Below are positions 1 to 6,225 of a stretch of 14,570 nucleotides of DNA, in pieces. The notes under the pieces were generated by a model. It was not told the DNA's origin and did not search any database. It saw only the letters and a list, made by a program, of their open reading frames with translations. The translations under genes and the position numbers were made by a program. This DNA is from Candidatus Woesearchaeota archaeon (GTDB lineage Archaea > Nanobdellota > Nanobdellia > Woesearchaeales > 21-14-0-10-32-9). Where the stretch lies: the NCBI GenBank assembly GCA_007117145.1, contig SKHC01000006.1, positions 1 to 14,570 on the forward strand, given 5' to 3'. Numbering within the stretch: the first letter of the stretch is position 1; each line of letters begins with the position of its first letter.

Positions 1-579
1 ATGAAGTTATACTATGAACCAACCCAATCATTACCTGGGGAGTTAAGCTCAGATTATACTGCAAGCCAAGCAATAGAATTCATAAGAAGGCTTGCAGAGT
101 TAAATTATGCAGCTAAATTTGAAAACCCAATTTTAGATGGCGCACTCGATTTCACAGAGGAATTAGAAAAAGAATACATTTCGAAAATAAAGAGTGTGTG
201 TGGGTTGTCAAAGACAAACACATTTCTTACTGATAAAGGCATGCCTTTAACATATCAACTATTAAGATATAACGATAAAACCTGGTACTATCCTCTAATA
301 AAAGGTGAGATAGAGATGGGTATGGTAAAGCTACATACAAATTCAAAGCACGTTTTCAGAGTTGACGTTAAAAACTTTGACGTTGCTCAACTTGTAAGTC
401 ATTGCACCGACTCAATTTTTTTAGGATATCCATACGGTTTAATAGAAGCAGATGCGTACGCGAGAATCTCAAATCAAGAGCTTTTAACTCTCAAAAGCCA
501 GCTACTCTTAACTAAGGAAGAAATGTTGGCTGAGAACTCAGTCAACGCTCATGAGATATTAGATAAATTACAATTTTAA
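1..579 (+). CDS. nurA: NurA-family nuclease, C-terminal part (probably cut by the window edge)
   Basis: Likely the C-terminal portion of NurA, the 5'-3' nuclease that works with the HerA helicase in archaeal DNA double-strand-break end resection. Visible family-like features are an internal acidic DGAL motif (D46), a GLSKT segment (68-72) resembling the NurA 'V-SK' strand, the motif GYPYGLIEAD (142-151), and a terminal NAHEILD (182-188) matching the family's closing His-Asp helix. NurA proteins are usually 300-450 aa and begin with another DG-type catalytic motif. Only 192 codons are visible and the first base is the window edge, so the ATG at 1 is probably internal. No herA, mre11 or rad50 lies downstream. 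A T7 run follows the stop. The family call is by motif recall and is moderately sure; completeness cannot be judged. Confidence 0.62.
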   Translation: MKLYYEPTQSLPGELSSDYTASQAIEFIRRLAELNYAAKFENPILDGALDFTEELEKEYISKIKSVCGLSKTNTFLTDKGMPLTYQLLRYNDKTWYYPLIKGEIEMGMVKLHTNSKHVFRVDVKNFDVAQLVSHCTDSIFLGYPYGLIEADAYARISNQELLTLKSQLLLTKEEMLAENSVNAHEILDKLQF

Positions 580-582
580 TTC

Positions 583-589
583 TTTTTTT
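583..589 (+). terminator. T-run terminator after the nurA-like gene
   Basis: Seven T residues begin 4 nt after the stop codon and precede the next promoter by a few bases. U-tracts on the non-template strand are the main intrinsic termination signal in archaea. No hairpin is visible. Confidence 0.35.
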
Positions 590-596
590 GATAAGT

Positions 597-604
597 TTTA
601 TATA
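597..604 (+). promoter_or_regulatory. TATA box for the pfkB-aldolase operon
   Basis: TTTATATA lies 47 nt before the TTG start of the PfkB gene. Using the spacing seen elsewhere in the window, transcription would begin near 625-630, giving a leader of about 15-20 nt that carries the Shine-Dalgarno GAGGTGA at 628-634. Confidence 0.55.
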
Positions 605-643
605 TGTGAATAAAAATTATTTCTAGCGAGGTGAGTTGAAATT

Positions 644-1642
644 TTGTATGATGTGATTTGTGTTGGGAGCAACACGTTCGATGTTTTTGTCAAAACTGAT
701 GCTGAAGTCAGAGAAGTTATTTCTCATCAATTTGTTAATGGTAAAGATACTTTAACCTCTGACAAAGGTATTGTTTATCCTGTTGGAGATAAAATTTTAA
801 TCAATCACTTAGATTTTCAAATAGGTGGTGGAGGCACAAATTGTGCTGTGGCTTTTTCAAGGTTTGGGTTTAAAACAGGCTACATTGGAAAAATTGGAAG
901 AGATGATAACGGCGTTAAGGTGTATGAGTGCTTAAAGCAAAGCAACGTAGAATTCATCGGAAGCCTTGGCAATCAAACAGGTTTCAGCGTAATTTTAGAT
1001 AGCATATATGAAGATAGGACGATTCTTACAAGTAAAGGTTGCAATGATGATTTAGATTACTCAGAGCTAAACTTGAAAGACGTGTCAGCGAAGATGCTTT
1101 ATTGTAGTAGTATGATGGGTAAATCTTATTCAACACTTACAAAAGTAATTAATCATTTTAAAAAGAAAGGAGCACTAATATCTTTCAATCCATCTCTTTA
1201 CATGACTAAAGATAAAAGGATACAAACCCTATTAAAACACTTAGACCTTTTAATATTTAATAAAGAAGAAGCATTTAGTTTAACAGGAAAAGACGATTTA
1301 AAATCTGCCTTTAACGCTTTAAACAAGAAAGTGAAAGGGTTAATTGTGATTACTGATGGTAAGAAAGGGGCGTATTGTTACAGCAAACAAAAAATTTACA
1401 GAGGACTACCAAGGAAAAATTTGAAGATTGTGGAGACCACAGGAGCTGGTGACGCTTTTGCTTCAGGGTTCTCATCAGGTTTAATGTTGAAAAAATCTGT
1501 TGAGGAGTGCATGCTCAGAGGACTTATTCAATCAGAAGCAGTAATTCAAGATTATGGTGCTAAAACAGATTTGTTATCTGAAAAGAAGATGCAATCGTTA
1601 TTAAAAAAAGATAAAAGAAAGATAGAACCAATAAAATTATAA
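644..1642 (+). CDS. PfkB-family carbohydrate kinase (ribokinase-like)
   Basis: An ATP-dependent sugar or sugar-phosphate kinase of the ribokinase/PfkB family, 332 aa, full length. Visible features are the N-terminal first strand with VGSNTFDVF (7-15), the glycine-rich substrate loop GGGGTN (61-66), the NKEE metal-phosphate motif (206-209), and the C-terminal signature ETTGAGDAF (264-272) with catalytic base D270 and the anion hole GAGD. The start is a TTG at 644: an in-frame stop lies at 632-634, and a strong Shine-Dalgarno GAGGTGA (628-634) sits 9 nt upstream. The aldolase gene follows after 16 nt, so the two are almost certainly cotranscribed. That context suggests a fructose-phosphate substrate feeding the aldolase, but PfkB substrate specificity cannot be read from these motifs; ribose, ribose-1-phosphate or nucleoside kinase activity remain possible. 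Confidence 0.88.
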   Translation: MYDVICVGSNTFDVFVKTDAEVREVISHQFVNGKDTLTSDKGIVYPVGDKILINHLDFQIGGGGTNCAVAFSRFGFKTGYIGKIGRDDNGVKVYECLKQSNVEFIGSLGNQTGFSVILDSIYEDRTILTSKGCNDDLDYSELNLKDVSAKMLYCSSMMGKSYSTLTKVINHFKKKGALISFNPSLYMTKDKRIQTLLKHLDLLIFNKEEAFSLTGKDDLKSAFNALNKKVKGLIVITDGKKGAYCYSKQKIYRGLPRKNLKIVETTGAGDAFASGFSSGLMLKKSVEECMLRGLIQSEAVIQDYGAKTDLLSEKKMQSLLKKDKRKIEPIKL

Positions 1643-1658
1643 GAGGTGTAAAATTAAA

Positions 1659-2408
1659 ATGCAGGAATTATTCACAGAGGGGAAAACTTTGATATTGGCA
1701 TGTGACCAAGGGTTTGAACATGGCCCTGAAGATTTCAATCTTCAAAACATTGACACTCAGTACATATTCGATTTAGCAATCGAAGGAAAATACAACGCCG
1801 TGGCTCTCCAGGCAGGGCTTGCCAAGCATTACTACAAAGGAGATAACAGACGTGTCCCGCTAATAGTTAAGTTAAATGGTAAAACTAAGTTTGACAATGA
1901 TGACCCTGTAAGTTACCAACACACCTCTGTTGAGTACGCAGTTCAATTAGGAGCTAGTGCTGTCGGCTACACCATATACTTGGGTAGCAGTCATGAGCAG
2001 GTAATGTTCAAAGAATTTGCAAAGATATGCGAGGAAGCGCACAAATATGGGATTCTCGCAGTTTGTTGGATGTATCCAAGAGGTCCTGCGATAAAAGATG
2101 ATTTAGACACCGATGTTTTGGCTTACGCAGCGAGAATTGCAAGTGAGCTCGGAGCAGACATCGTTAAATTAAAGTTTAATGGGGATGTTTCTGCGATGAA
2201 GTGGGTTGTTAAATGTGCTGGAAAGACAAAAGTGGTCTTTGCAGGTGGAAGCAAGGTAAGTCCCTCAAAGTTTTTAGGAGTTGTTGAGCAAATGCATGAA
2301 AGTGGTGCTTGTGGATTGGCTGTAGGTAGAAATGTTTGGCAAAGCGATCAACCGCTAAAAATCACTGCGGCTATAAGAGAAGTCTTTGGGTTGAAACATA
2401 ACCTTTAA
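1659..2408 (+). CDS. fba: Archaeal-type class I fructose-1,6-bisphosphate aldolase (DhnA family)
   Basis: Catalyses reversible cleavage of fructose-1,6-bisphosphate to dihydroxyacetone phosphate and glyceraldehyde-3-phosphate in the cytoplasm, through a lysine Schiff base. It has 249 aa; archaeal homologues are about 260-280. Visible features are CDQGFEHGP (15-23) with the family's conserved early Asp (D16), MYPRGPA (138-144) with catalytic Tyr139, the Schiff-base strand DIVKLKFNGD (167-176) with the reactive lysine most likely K172, the phosphate-binding FAGGSK (194-199), and GLAVGRNVWQ (219-228). The ATG at 1659 is preceded by GAGGTG (1643-1648) 10 nt away. It is the second gene after the PfkB kinase, forming a glycolysis/gluconeogenesis pair. 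Archaeal relatives in this superfamily include the aminodehydroquinate-pathway ADH synthase, but the short length and TIM-barrel motifs fit the aldolase better. Confidence 0.9.
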   Translation: MQELFTEGKTLILACDQGFEHGPEDFNLQNIDTQYIFDLAIEGKYNAVALQAGLAKHYYKGDNRRVPLIVKLNGKTKFDNDDPVSYQHTSVEYAVQLGASAVGYTIYLGSSHEQVMFKEFAKICEEAHKYGILAVCWMYPRGPAIKDDLDTDVLAYAARIASELGADIVKLKFNGDVSAMKWVVKCAGKTKVVFAGGSKVSPSKFLGVVEQMHESGACGLAVGRNVWQSDQPLKITAAIREVFGLKHNL

Positions 2409-2411
2409 ATA
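2404..2411 (+). promoter_or_regulatory. TATA box inside the aldolase stop region, driving the PPDK-like gene
   Basis: TTTAAATA overlaps the aldolase TAA and begins 30 nt before the ATG at 2434. No Shine-Dalgarno precedes that ATG. This fits a separate, leaderless transcript for the following gene pair, in addition to any read-through from the pfkB promoter. Confidence 0.5.
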
Positions 2412-2433
2412 ACTCAAAGATACATTTTTTAGT

Positions 2434-4125
2434 ATGAGAGCTACATTAACATTCAACAACGTCTACGACTCAGATATTAATCTTACAGGTTCTGTTGGGT
2501 TAGACTTAACAAAAGCTTATAGGTTGTCAAAGAGAGTTCCGCCCAGCTTTATCATAACAACCAGTGTTTTTAATGAGTGTTTAGATAAGGGTTTAACTAA
2601 CGCCATAAAAAATATAATGGTTGATGGAGTTGTAGATCAAAGTAGTTTACTGAAAGTTTTTTCGGCATATAAACTTCCAAAGGATATGCTCAAAGAGTTA
2701 AAAGAAGCATATGAGAGTTTAAACGTTGACGAGTCTTCCAATATATTAAAAGAGGGTGAGCCTTTAGTTAATCTGTTTTTAAGTCCTGATTACTATTTCG
2801 ATTACGATTTTTCAGCGAGCACAGTCTTAAACATTAAGGGGTTTGATAATTTCATTGATGCTGTAAAGTCGTTGTGGATAAAACTCTACAGCAGAGACGC
2901 ATTCATGTACAGGAAGAAAAATGGTATCCAGTTTTTTTCAACCGCTATAATTGTGCAAAAAACGATAAGGCAAGATGCTTCTGTTGAGGTTTTAACACAT
3001 CAAGACAGGATATTTGCTAATGCTTACAAAGGTTTACCTGATTTGACAAAGAAAATATCTAAAGATAAAATCACAATTGACCTTTCTAGTCTAGATGATT
3101 TCGATGTTAAAGTTTCAAGTCAAGAATTCAAAATAGTGCCTCATGATACTAGCGGGGGTTTGTTAAAGTCCTATTTAAAAGGAAGTTCTACACAGCAGAA
3201 AATTTCTAATCAAGCAATAACCGAATTATCAAGACTCATAAAAAAGATTAGACACGGTTTTAGCAGTGAAATTAAAGCGTTGTTTGCTGTTAGGAAAGAT
3301 TTTGCGTATCTTCTATACATTCATACGTTGCCTGGATTAAACTTTGACGTTAAAAACGAGGAGTCTGTTGAAGAATTTGATCTTCCAAAGGCAAAACCTG
3401 AAATGCCGAAAAATCCAAACGAGCCTTCTCCGGTTGACAAATTAGATGATGTTGATAATTCAAAGGAAGAGCTACCTGATTTTCATGATGACGAGCCAGT
3501 AGCCACCATTGATGAAGAGCCAAAGTTAGAAGTAGAGCAAGCACCTTCAGAGCCGCAAGTTAGAAAACAGCCAGACCCTCAACCAGTTACAGAAGCACCC
3601 GAACCAATATTAGCTGAAGAGGACAGAGCGGAATTAATTGATTTTAGTTATGAACCTGAGGAAGGTGAAAGCACAACTACAAAGATGGAAACTATTGATT
3701 CTAGTCCAGTTCACACAGCTAAACTAGATAACGAGCATGGTGATGAGCATGGTGATGAACATGATGACGATTTTTTAATAAGTCATGAATCTATAGATGA
3801 TGAGGAAAAAAATATTTACACAGAGCAAGATGAACCAGATAAAGTTGTAGATTTAGAAGGGGATGAAGATTCAGCTCTAGTAAAACTCTACGATGAGTTT
3901 GAAGGTGTCGTGTCTGGACTCTATAAAGATAGTTATGGCTTTGATTCAGAGGATATAAGCTCTGCTTTAATGGAGTTAAATAATAAATATAGTTTGAAGC
4001 ACTTTGAAGATTTGTTAGATTTTAATGAACTTATGTTAAGGAGGAAAAAAGGACATAACATAGATTCAGAGCTACTTGATAGCACTGTTGAGTCAGTCAA
4101 AGAGTTTATAAAGGAAAATGCTTAG
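2434..4125 (+). CDS. Degenerate PEP synthase/PPDK N-terminal (ATP-grasp-like) domain protein with acidic tail
   Basis: Not a recognised named gene. Residues 1-305 follow the pattern of the ATP-binding N-terminal domain of PEP synthase and pyruvate phosphate dikinase: GSVGLDLTKAYRLSKRVPPSFIITT (19-43) mirrors the 'GGKxxxLxxL...VPPGF' opening; the segment around AVKSLWIKLYSRDAFMYRKK (143-162) mirrors 'AVxxVWASLxxxRAxxYR'; AIIVQK (171-176) mirrors 'VxVQxM'; and the region 264-300 mirrors the closing 'IExxxGxPxDIE...QxRP'. The lysine of GGK, the SSA-EDL loop, the SGVxFT segment and the QxRP motif are all replaced, so ATP-grasp catalysis is unlikely. Residues 306-475 are an acidic, proline-rich, probably disordered linker with three EHGD-like repeats (434-445). 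Residues 476-563 form a small predicted helical C-terminal domain. It overlaps the next gene by 8 nt. The phosphohistidine and PEP-binding domains are absent. A regulatory or scaffold role is inference. Confidence 0.72.
   Translation: MRATLTFNNVYDSDINLTGSVGLDLTKAYRLSKRVPPSFIITTSVFNECLDKGLTNAIKNIMVDGVVDQSSLLKVFSAYKLPKDMLKELKEAYESLNVDESSNILKEGEPLVNLFLSPDYYFDYDFSASTVLNIKGFDNFIDAVKSLWIKLYSRDAFMYRKKNGIQFFSTAIIVQKTIRQDASVEVLTHQDRIFANAYKGLPDLTKKISKDKITIDLSSLDDFDVKVSSQEFKIVPHDTSGGLLKSYLKGSSTQQKISNQAITELSRLIKKIRHGFSSEIKALFAVRKDFAYLLYIHTLPGLNFDVKNEESVEEFDLPKAKPEMPKNPNEPSPVDKLDDVDNSKEELPDFHDDEPVATIDEEPKLEVEQAPSEPQVRKQPDPQPVTEAPEPILAEEDRAELIDFSYEPEEGESTTTKMETIDSSPVHTAKLDNEHGDEHGDEHDDDFLISHESIDDEEKNIYTEQDEPDKVVDLEGDEDSALVKLYDEFEGVVSGLYKDSYGFDSEDISSALMELNNKYSLKHFEDLLDFNELMLRRKKGHNIDSELLDSTVESVKEFIKENA
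3733..3768 (+). repeat. Three-unit 12-bp tandem repeat in the acidic linker
   Basis: GAGCATGGTGAT occurs at 3733-3744 and exactly again at 3745-3756, then as the diverged GAACATGATGAC at 3757-3768. It is in frame and encodes EHGD, EHGD, EHDD. It looks like recent replication-slippage growth of a disordered linker. Confidence 0.8.
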
Positions 4126-4648
4126 TCAAAATAAGATGGGGTGGTTTGATAATCTTTTTAGGAGAGGTTCCAGGCTTTATGCTCTTCAATTAAATGATAT
4201 GGAGATCATGAAGGATTTGGAGAAGCTTACAAATAAGTTGAAAAGCGATATCAATGTTCTTCAGCAAGTATTAGTTAGTGATAACATGACTGAGAAGTTT
4301 GCTAAGTTGGCTGAAATGGAGAGTAGTTTCAGAATTATGAAAATTAAAATTGATGCTATAGCCAAGGACTTATCAGATATTAGGAATATTGAGATGCAAA
4401 ATCGTGATTTCATATATTTAAATGATGATGATTCATTAAGAGATAAAATTGAGAATATTAATAATATAAGTAACATCTTAGATAGGTTACTTGAGCTTGT
4501 TAGAGAAAAACCAAGCAGTCAAGAGCTAAGATCTGAGTATTTAGCTTACATAAGAGCCAATGTAAACGCTATTGAGGAGTCTTTAAATAGCGTAATAAGT
4601 GATGATAAGCAACTTGAGAGTGTTTATTCTAAGATAAATGAGCTTTGA
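4118..4648 (+). CDS. Coiled-coil protein of unknown function
   Basis: I do not recognise the family. It has 176 aa with no membrane segment or signal peptide. After a short N-terminus with a possible amphipathic stretch (GWFDNLFRRGSRL, 8-20), most of the chain from about 25 to 110 and from 115 to 170 is rich in Leu/Ile/Lys/Glu/Asp with heptad-like spacing, which predicts long alpha-helices and a coiled coil. The ATG at 4118 overlaps the end of the ATP-grasp-like gene by 8 nt in another frame, with AAGGA just upstream acting as a ribosome site. A second in-frame ATG at 4136 is possible but lacks one. The overlap indicates translational coupling and suggests that the two products act together. 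The 3' end overlaps the convergent tRNA methylase gene by 25 nt. Confidence 0.72.
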   Translation: MLSQNKMGWFDNLFRRGSRLYALQLNDMEIMKDLEKLTNKLKSDINVLQQVLVSDNMTEKFAKLAEMESSFRIMKIKIDAIAKDLSDIRNIEMQNRDFIYLNDDDSLRDKIENINNISNILDRLLELVREKPSSQELRSEYLAYIRANVNAIEESLNSVISDDKQLESVYSKINEL

Positions 4649-5502
4649 AACTTGTATATGTGTCTAGTCATGCTTTTGTGTATTCTTATCTTAAAATGAT
4701 GTTTTTTTCTAAAACCTGTTCCTGCTCTCACTTCCTTATTTGTACATAATACTATTTCTTTAGATTGCTGTTTAAACAGCCAGCTTACAAGTTCTCGTTG
4801 CGTTTTTGTTATCTTGCTTGATTTCCCGTAGGGTATGTCTGTCACAATTGCATCTTTGAGCTTTAAAGAAGTTGAGTCTGCAAGGATTACTTCGCATTTT
4901 AGGTTTAAGTACTTCAAGTTTTTTTTTACTCTCTCAAGCATCAAAGGGTCTACGTCTATTCCAGTCATGGTTTTTCCTGTAAGTACTCCTTCTATGAGTA
5001 TTCCTCCTGTGCCACAGAATGGGTCTACCACTTTTTGTCCTTCAGCTAGATTTATCATGGCTCTTGCAAGCCTTGGGTGAATAGTTGTTGGGTGACTACT
5101 TGGTCTTTTATGAGGTAGTCTGTCTTCAAATCGCTCCTTGTTTTCCCATATTTTCAGTGCAACTAAAGTTTTTTTAAAACCTAAAAGGCAAAGTTCATAG
5201 TCTGGATTTTTAAGATCTACGTGTAAATGCTTGATAAGATTAACTCCTTGGGCTAACTTTGGGGTTTTTTCAATTGTTACTTTTGTGATGCGAATTGAGC
5301 CCTTGCTTGGGATTTTGTTTGGTTGATATAATGCTTTGCTAAACGCTGATTTTTTTAGTTGTTTAATTGAGTTTGAGATGTTTTTAGTTTGAACAAAAAG
5401 AAAATTTTTTCGTAGTTTGTGCTTTGGAAAGCCAATTAGGTTAAGTGCTTCTTGTTTGCTAAGTTCGATGTTTGCTTGGGATAATTTGATGATTAAGTTC
5501 AT
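4624..5502 (-). CDS. tRNA (guanine-N2) methyltransferase, Trm-G10/Trm11-like
   Basis: A class I SAM-dependent RNA methylase of the UPF0020 group, most like archaeal Trm-G10, which makes m2G/m2,2G at position 10 of tRNA. In order it has an N-terminal region (1-120) that is probably a shortened NFLD/THUMP tRNA-binding module, the linker motif RP-x2-HPTTIHPRLARAMINL (133-152) characteristic of the family, the SAM-binding DPFCGTGG (160-167), the ribose-binding acidic strand GIDVDP (181-186), an acidic ADS (208-210), and the catalytic TDIPYG (221-226). The usual catalytic tetrad is (N/D)PPY; here Ile replaces the first Pro. At 292 aa it is a little shorter than typical homologues (about 330). A TATA box 32 nt upstream of the ATG suggests a leaderless message. 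It is transcribed divergently from the winged-helix regulator. Confidence 0.85.
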   Translation of the reverse strand: MNLIIKLSQANIELSKQEALNLIGFPKHKLRKNFLFVQTKNISNSIKQLKKSAFSKALYQPNKIPSKGSIRITKVTIEKTPKLAQGVNLIKHLHVDLKNPDYELCLLGFKKTLVALKIWENKERFEDRLPHKRPSSHPTTIHPRLARAMINLAEGQKVVDPFCGTGGILIEGVLTGKTMTGIDVDPLMLERVKKNLKYLNLKCEVILADSTSLKLKDAIVTDIPYGKSSKITKTQRELVSWLFKQQSKEIVLCTNKEVRAGTGFRKKHHFKIRIHKSMTRHIYKFQSSFILE

Positions 5503-5526
5503 GTGTTGTTTATGTTTTGTTTTGAT

Positions 5527-5534
5527 TTTATTAA
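5527..5534 (-). promoter_or_regulatory. TATA box for the tRNA methylase gene
   Basis: On the minus strand TTAATAAA starts 32 nt before the ATG (5502). No Shine-Dalgarno precedes the ATG, so a leaderless transcript is likely. The box lies within the divergent spacer shared with the regulator gene, 18 nt from its first operator-like repeat. Confidence 0.4.
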
Positions 5535-5551
5535 TTTACCTAAAAAATACC

Positions 5552-5588
5552 TGTTCCAAAATTGAAACATTGTTCCAAAAAAGAAACA
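5552..5588 (+). promoter_or_regulatory. Two tandem 19-bp operator-like repeats
   Basis: TGTTCCAAAATTGAAACAT (5552-5570) is followed directly by TGTTCCAAAAAAGAAACAT (5571-5589), 17 of 19 identical. The first copy is a near-palindrome (TGTTCCAA-AA-TTGAAACA, one mismatch between arms). The second ends at, and supplies the BRE side of, the TATA box. The arrangement suits two regulator dimers binding side by side and blocking or guiding TFB/TBP. The most likely binder is the winged-helix protein encoded directly downstream. Confidence 0.7.
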
Positions 5589-5596
5589 TTTATATA
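5589..5596 (+). promoter_or_regulatory. TATA box for the winged-helix regulator
   Basis: TTTATATA preceded by GAAACA as BRE, starting 31 nt before the GTG at 5620. The predicted transcription start coincides with the GTG, so the mRNA is leaderless. The 15-mer AGAAACATTTATATA (5582-5596) recurs exactly at 13696-13710 before the other winged-helix-like gene. Confidence 0.7.
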
Positions 5597-5619
5597 TTTG
5601 TCCTCAATAAAAGAGTTTT

Positions 5620-6144
5620 GTGGATAAAAGAAAAGTAATAGAAGAGTTGTTTGATAAGAAGGTAATTAAGATACTAAGATTATTCATAAATAACTCTGGG
5701 GAAGAGTATTACTTAAGGGAAATATCTAGAATGGTGAAGGTAAGTCCAGCATCCACTCACAGGATACTTGCGAGTATGAAAACACTAAACATAATAGATG
5801 AGAGGAGAAACAAGCATCTAAAAACTTATGTTTTAAACAAAGATAATGCTGGAATGTTTGCAGATCTACTAGAAGATAAGCGCTCAGCTATACAAGAGTT
5901 TGCCGACTTCATAAAAGATGTAGAGGGTGTTGAGAGCTGTATTATGCATGGTAAGGAAGAAAAAGATAAAGCCAGCATACTTGTGGTTGGAAAAAACATC
6001 GATCAAGAGAAGGTCAGGTCCAAAACTATCGAGTTAAAAGAGAAGTATGGATTTAATATAATATTCTTAGTTTTAGACGCTACGCAGTATGAGCAAATGC
6101 TTCAAATGGGACTATATCCGGGTAAAAAAACAACACTGTATTAA
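5620..6144 (+). CDS. Winged-helix transcriptional regulator with nucleotidyltransferase-like C-terminal domain
   Basis: A probable DNA-binding regulator of 174 aa. The N-terminal half (1-75) is a MarR/ArsR-like winged helix: helix 1 (5-23), a 'YYLREISRMVKVSPASTHRIL' recognition unit (30-50), then a wing with KTLNIIDERRNKHLKTYVL (54-72). The C-terminal half (about 100-174) has the strand-turn layout of a small nucleotidyltransferase fold, but the catalytic GS-x9-DxD signature is absent (HGKEEKDKASILVVG instead), so it is probably a non-catalytic sensor or dimer domain. The start is a GTG at 5620, chosen because the TATA box lies 31 nt upstream, implying a leaderless message. Tandem 19-bp repeats directly upstream suggest autoregulation. 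It lies divergent to the tRNA methylase and upstream of a structured RNA and ftsZ. Its targets are unknown. Confidence 0.8.
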   Translation: MDKRKVIEELFDKKVIKILRLFINNSGEEYYLREISRMVKVSPASTHRILASMKTLNIIDERRNKHLKTYVLNKDNAGMFADLLEDKRSAIQEFADFIKDVEGVESCIMHGKEEKDKASILVVGKNIDQEKVRSKTIELKEKYGFNIIFLVLDATQYEQMLQMGLYPGKKTTLY

Positions 6145-6155
6145 ACTAACTAAAA

Positions 6156-6180
6156 AGTATAGTTCTTTAAATACTATACT
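6156..6180. repeat. Perfect 8-bp inverted repeat after the regulator gene
   Basis: AGTATAGT (6156-6163) and ACTATACT (6173-6180) are separated by 9 nt containing TTTAAAT. No T-run follows, so a terminator is less likely than an operator. The spacer and right arm include a TATA-like TTTAAATA (6166-6173). Confidence 0.55.
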
Positions 6181-6194
6181 ACAAGACAACAATA

Positions 6195-6202
6195 TTTAAA
6201 TA
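6195..6202 (+). promoter_or_regulatory. Candidate TATA box for the structured RNA
   Basis: TTTAAATA lies in a very A+T-rich stretch. With the spacing used elsewhere in this window, transcription would start near 6225, about 24 nt before the closing stem of the structured RNA. Confidence 0.4.
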
Positions 6203-6225
6203 TCACAATACTACTTTAAGGTACT

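Noticed and set aside
5417..5638. 73-codon plus-strand frame across the divergent promoters
   Set aside because: It overlaps the methylase N-terminus and the operator region and has no homology; the repeats explain the sequence better.
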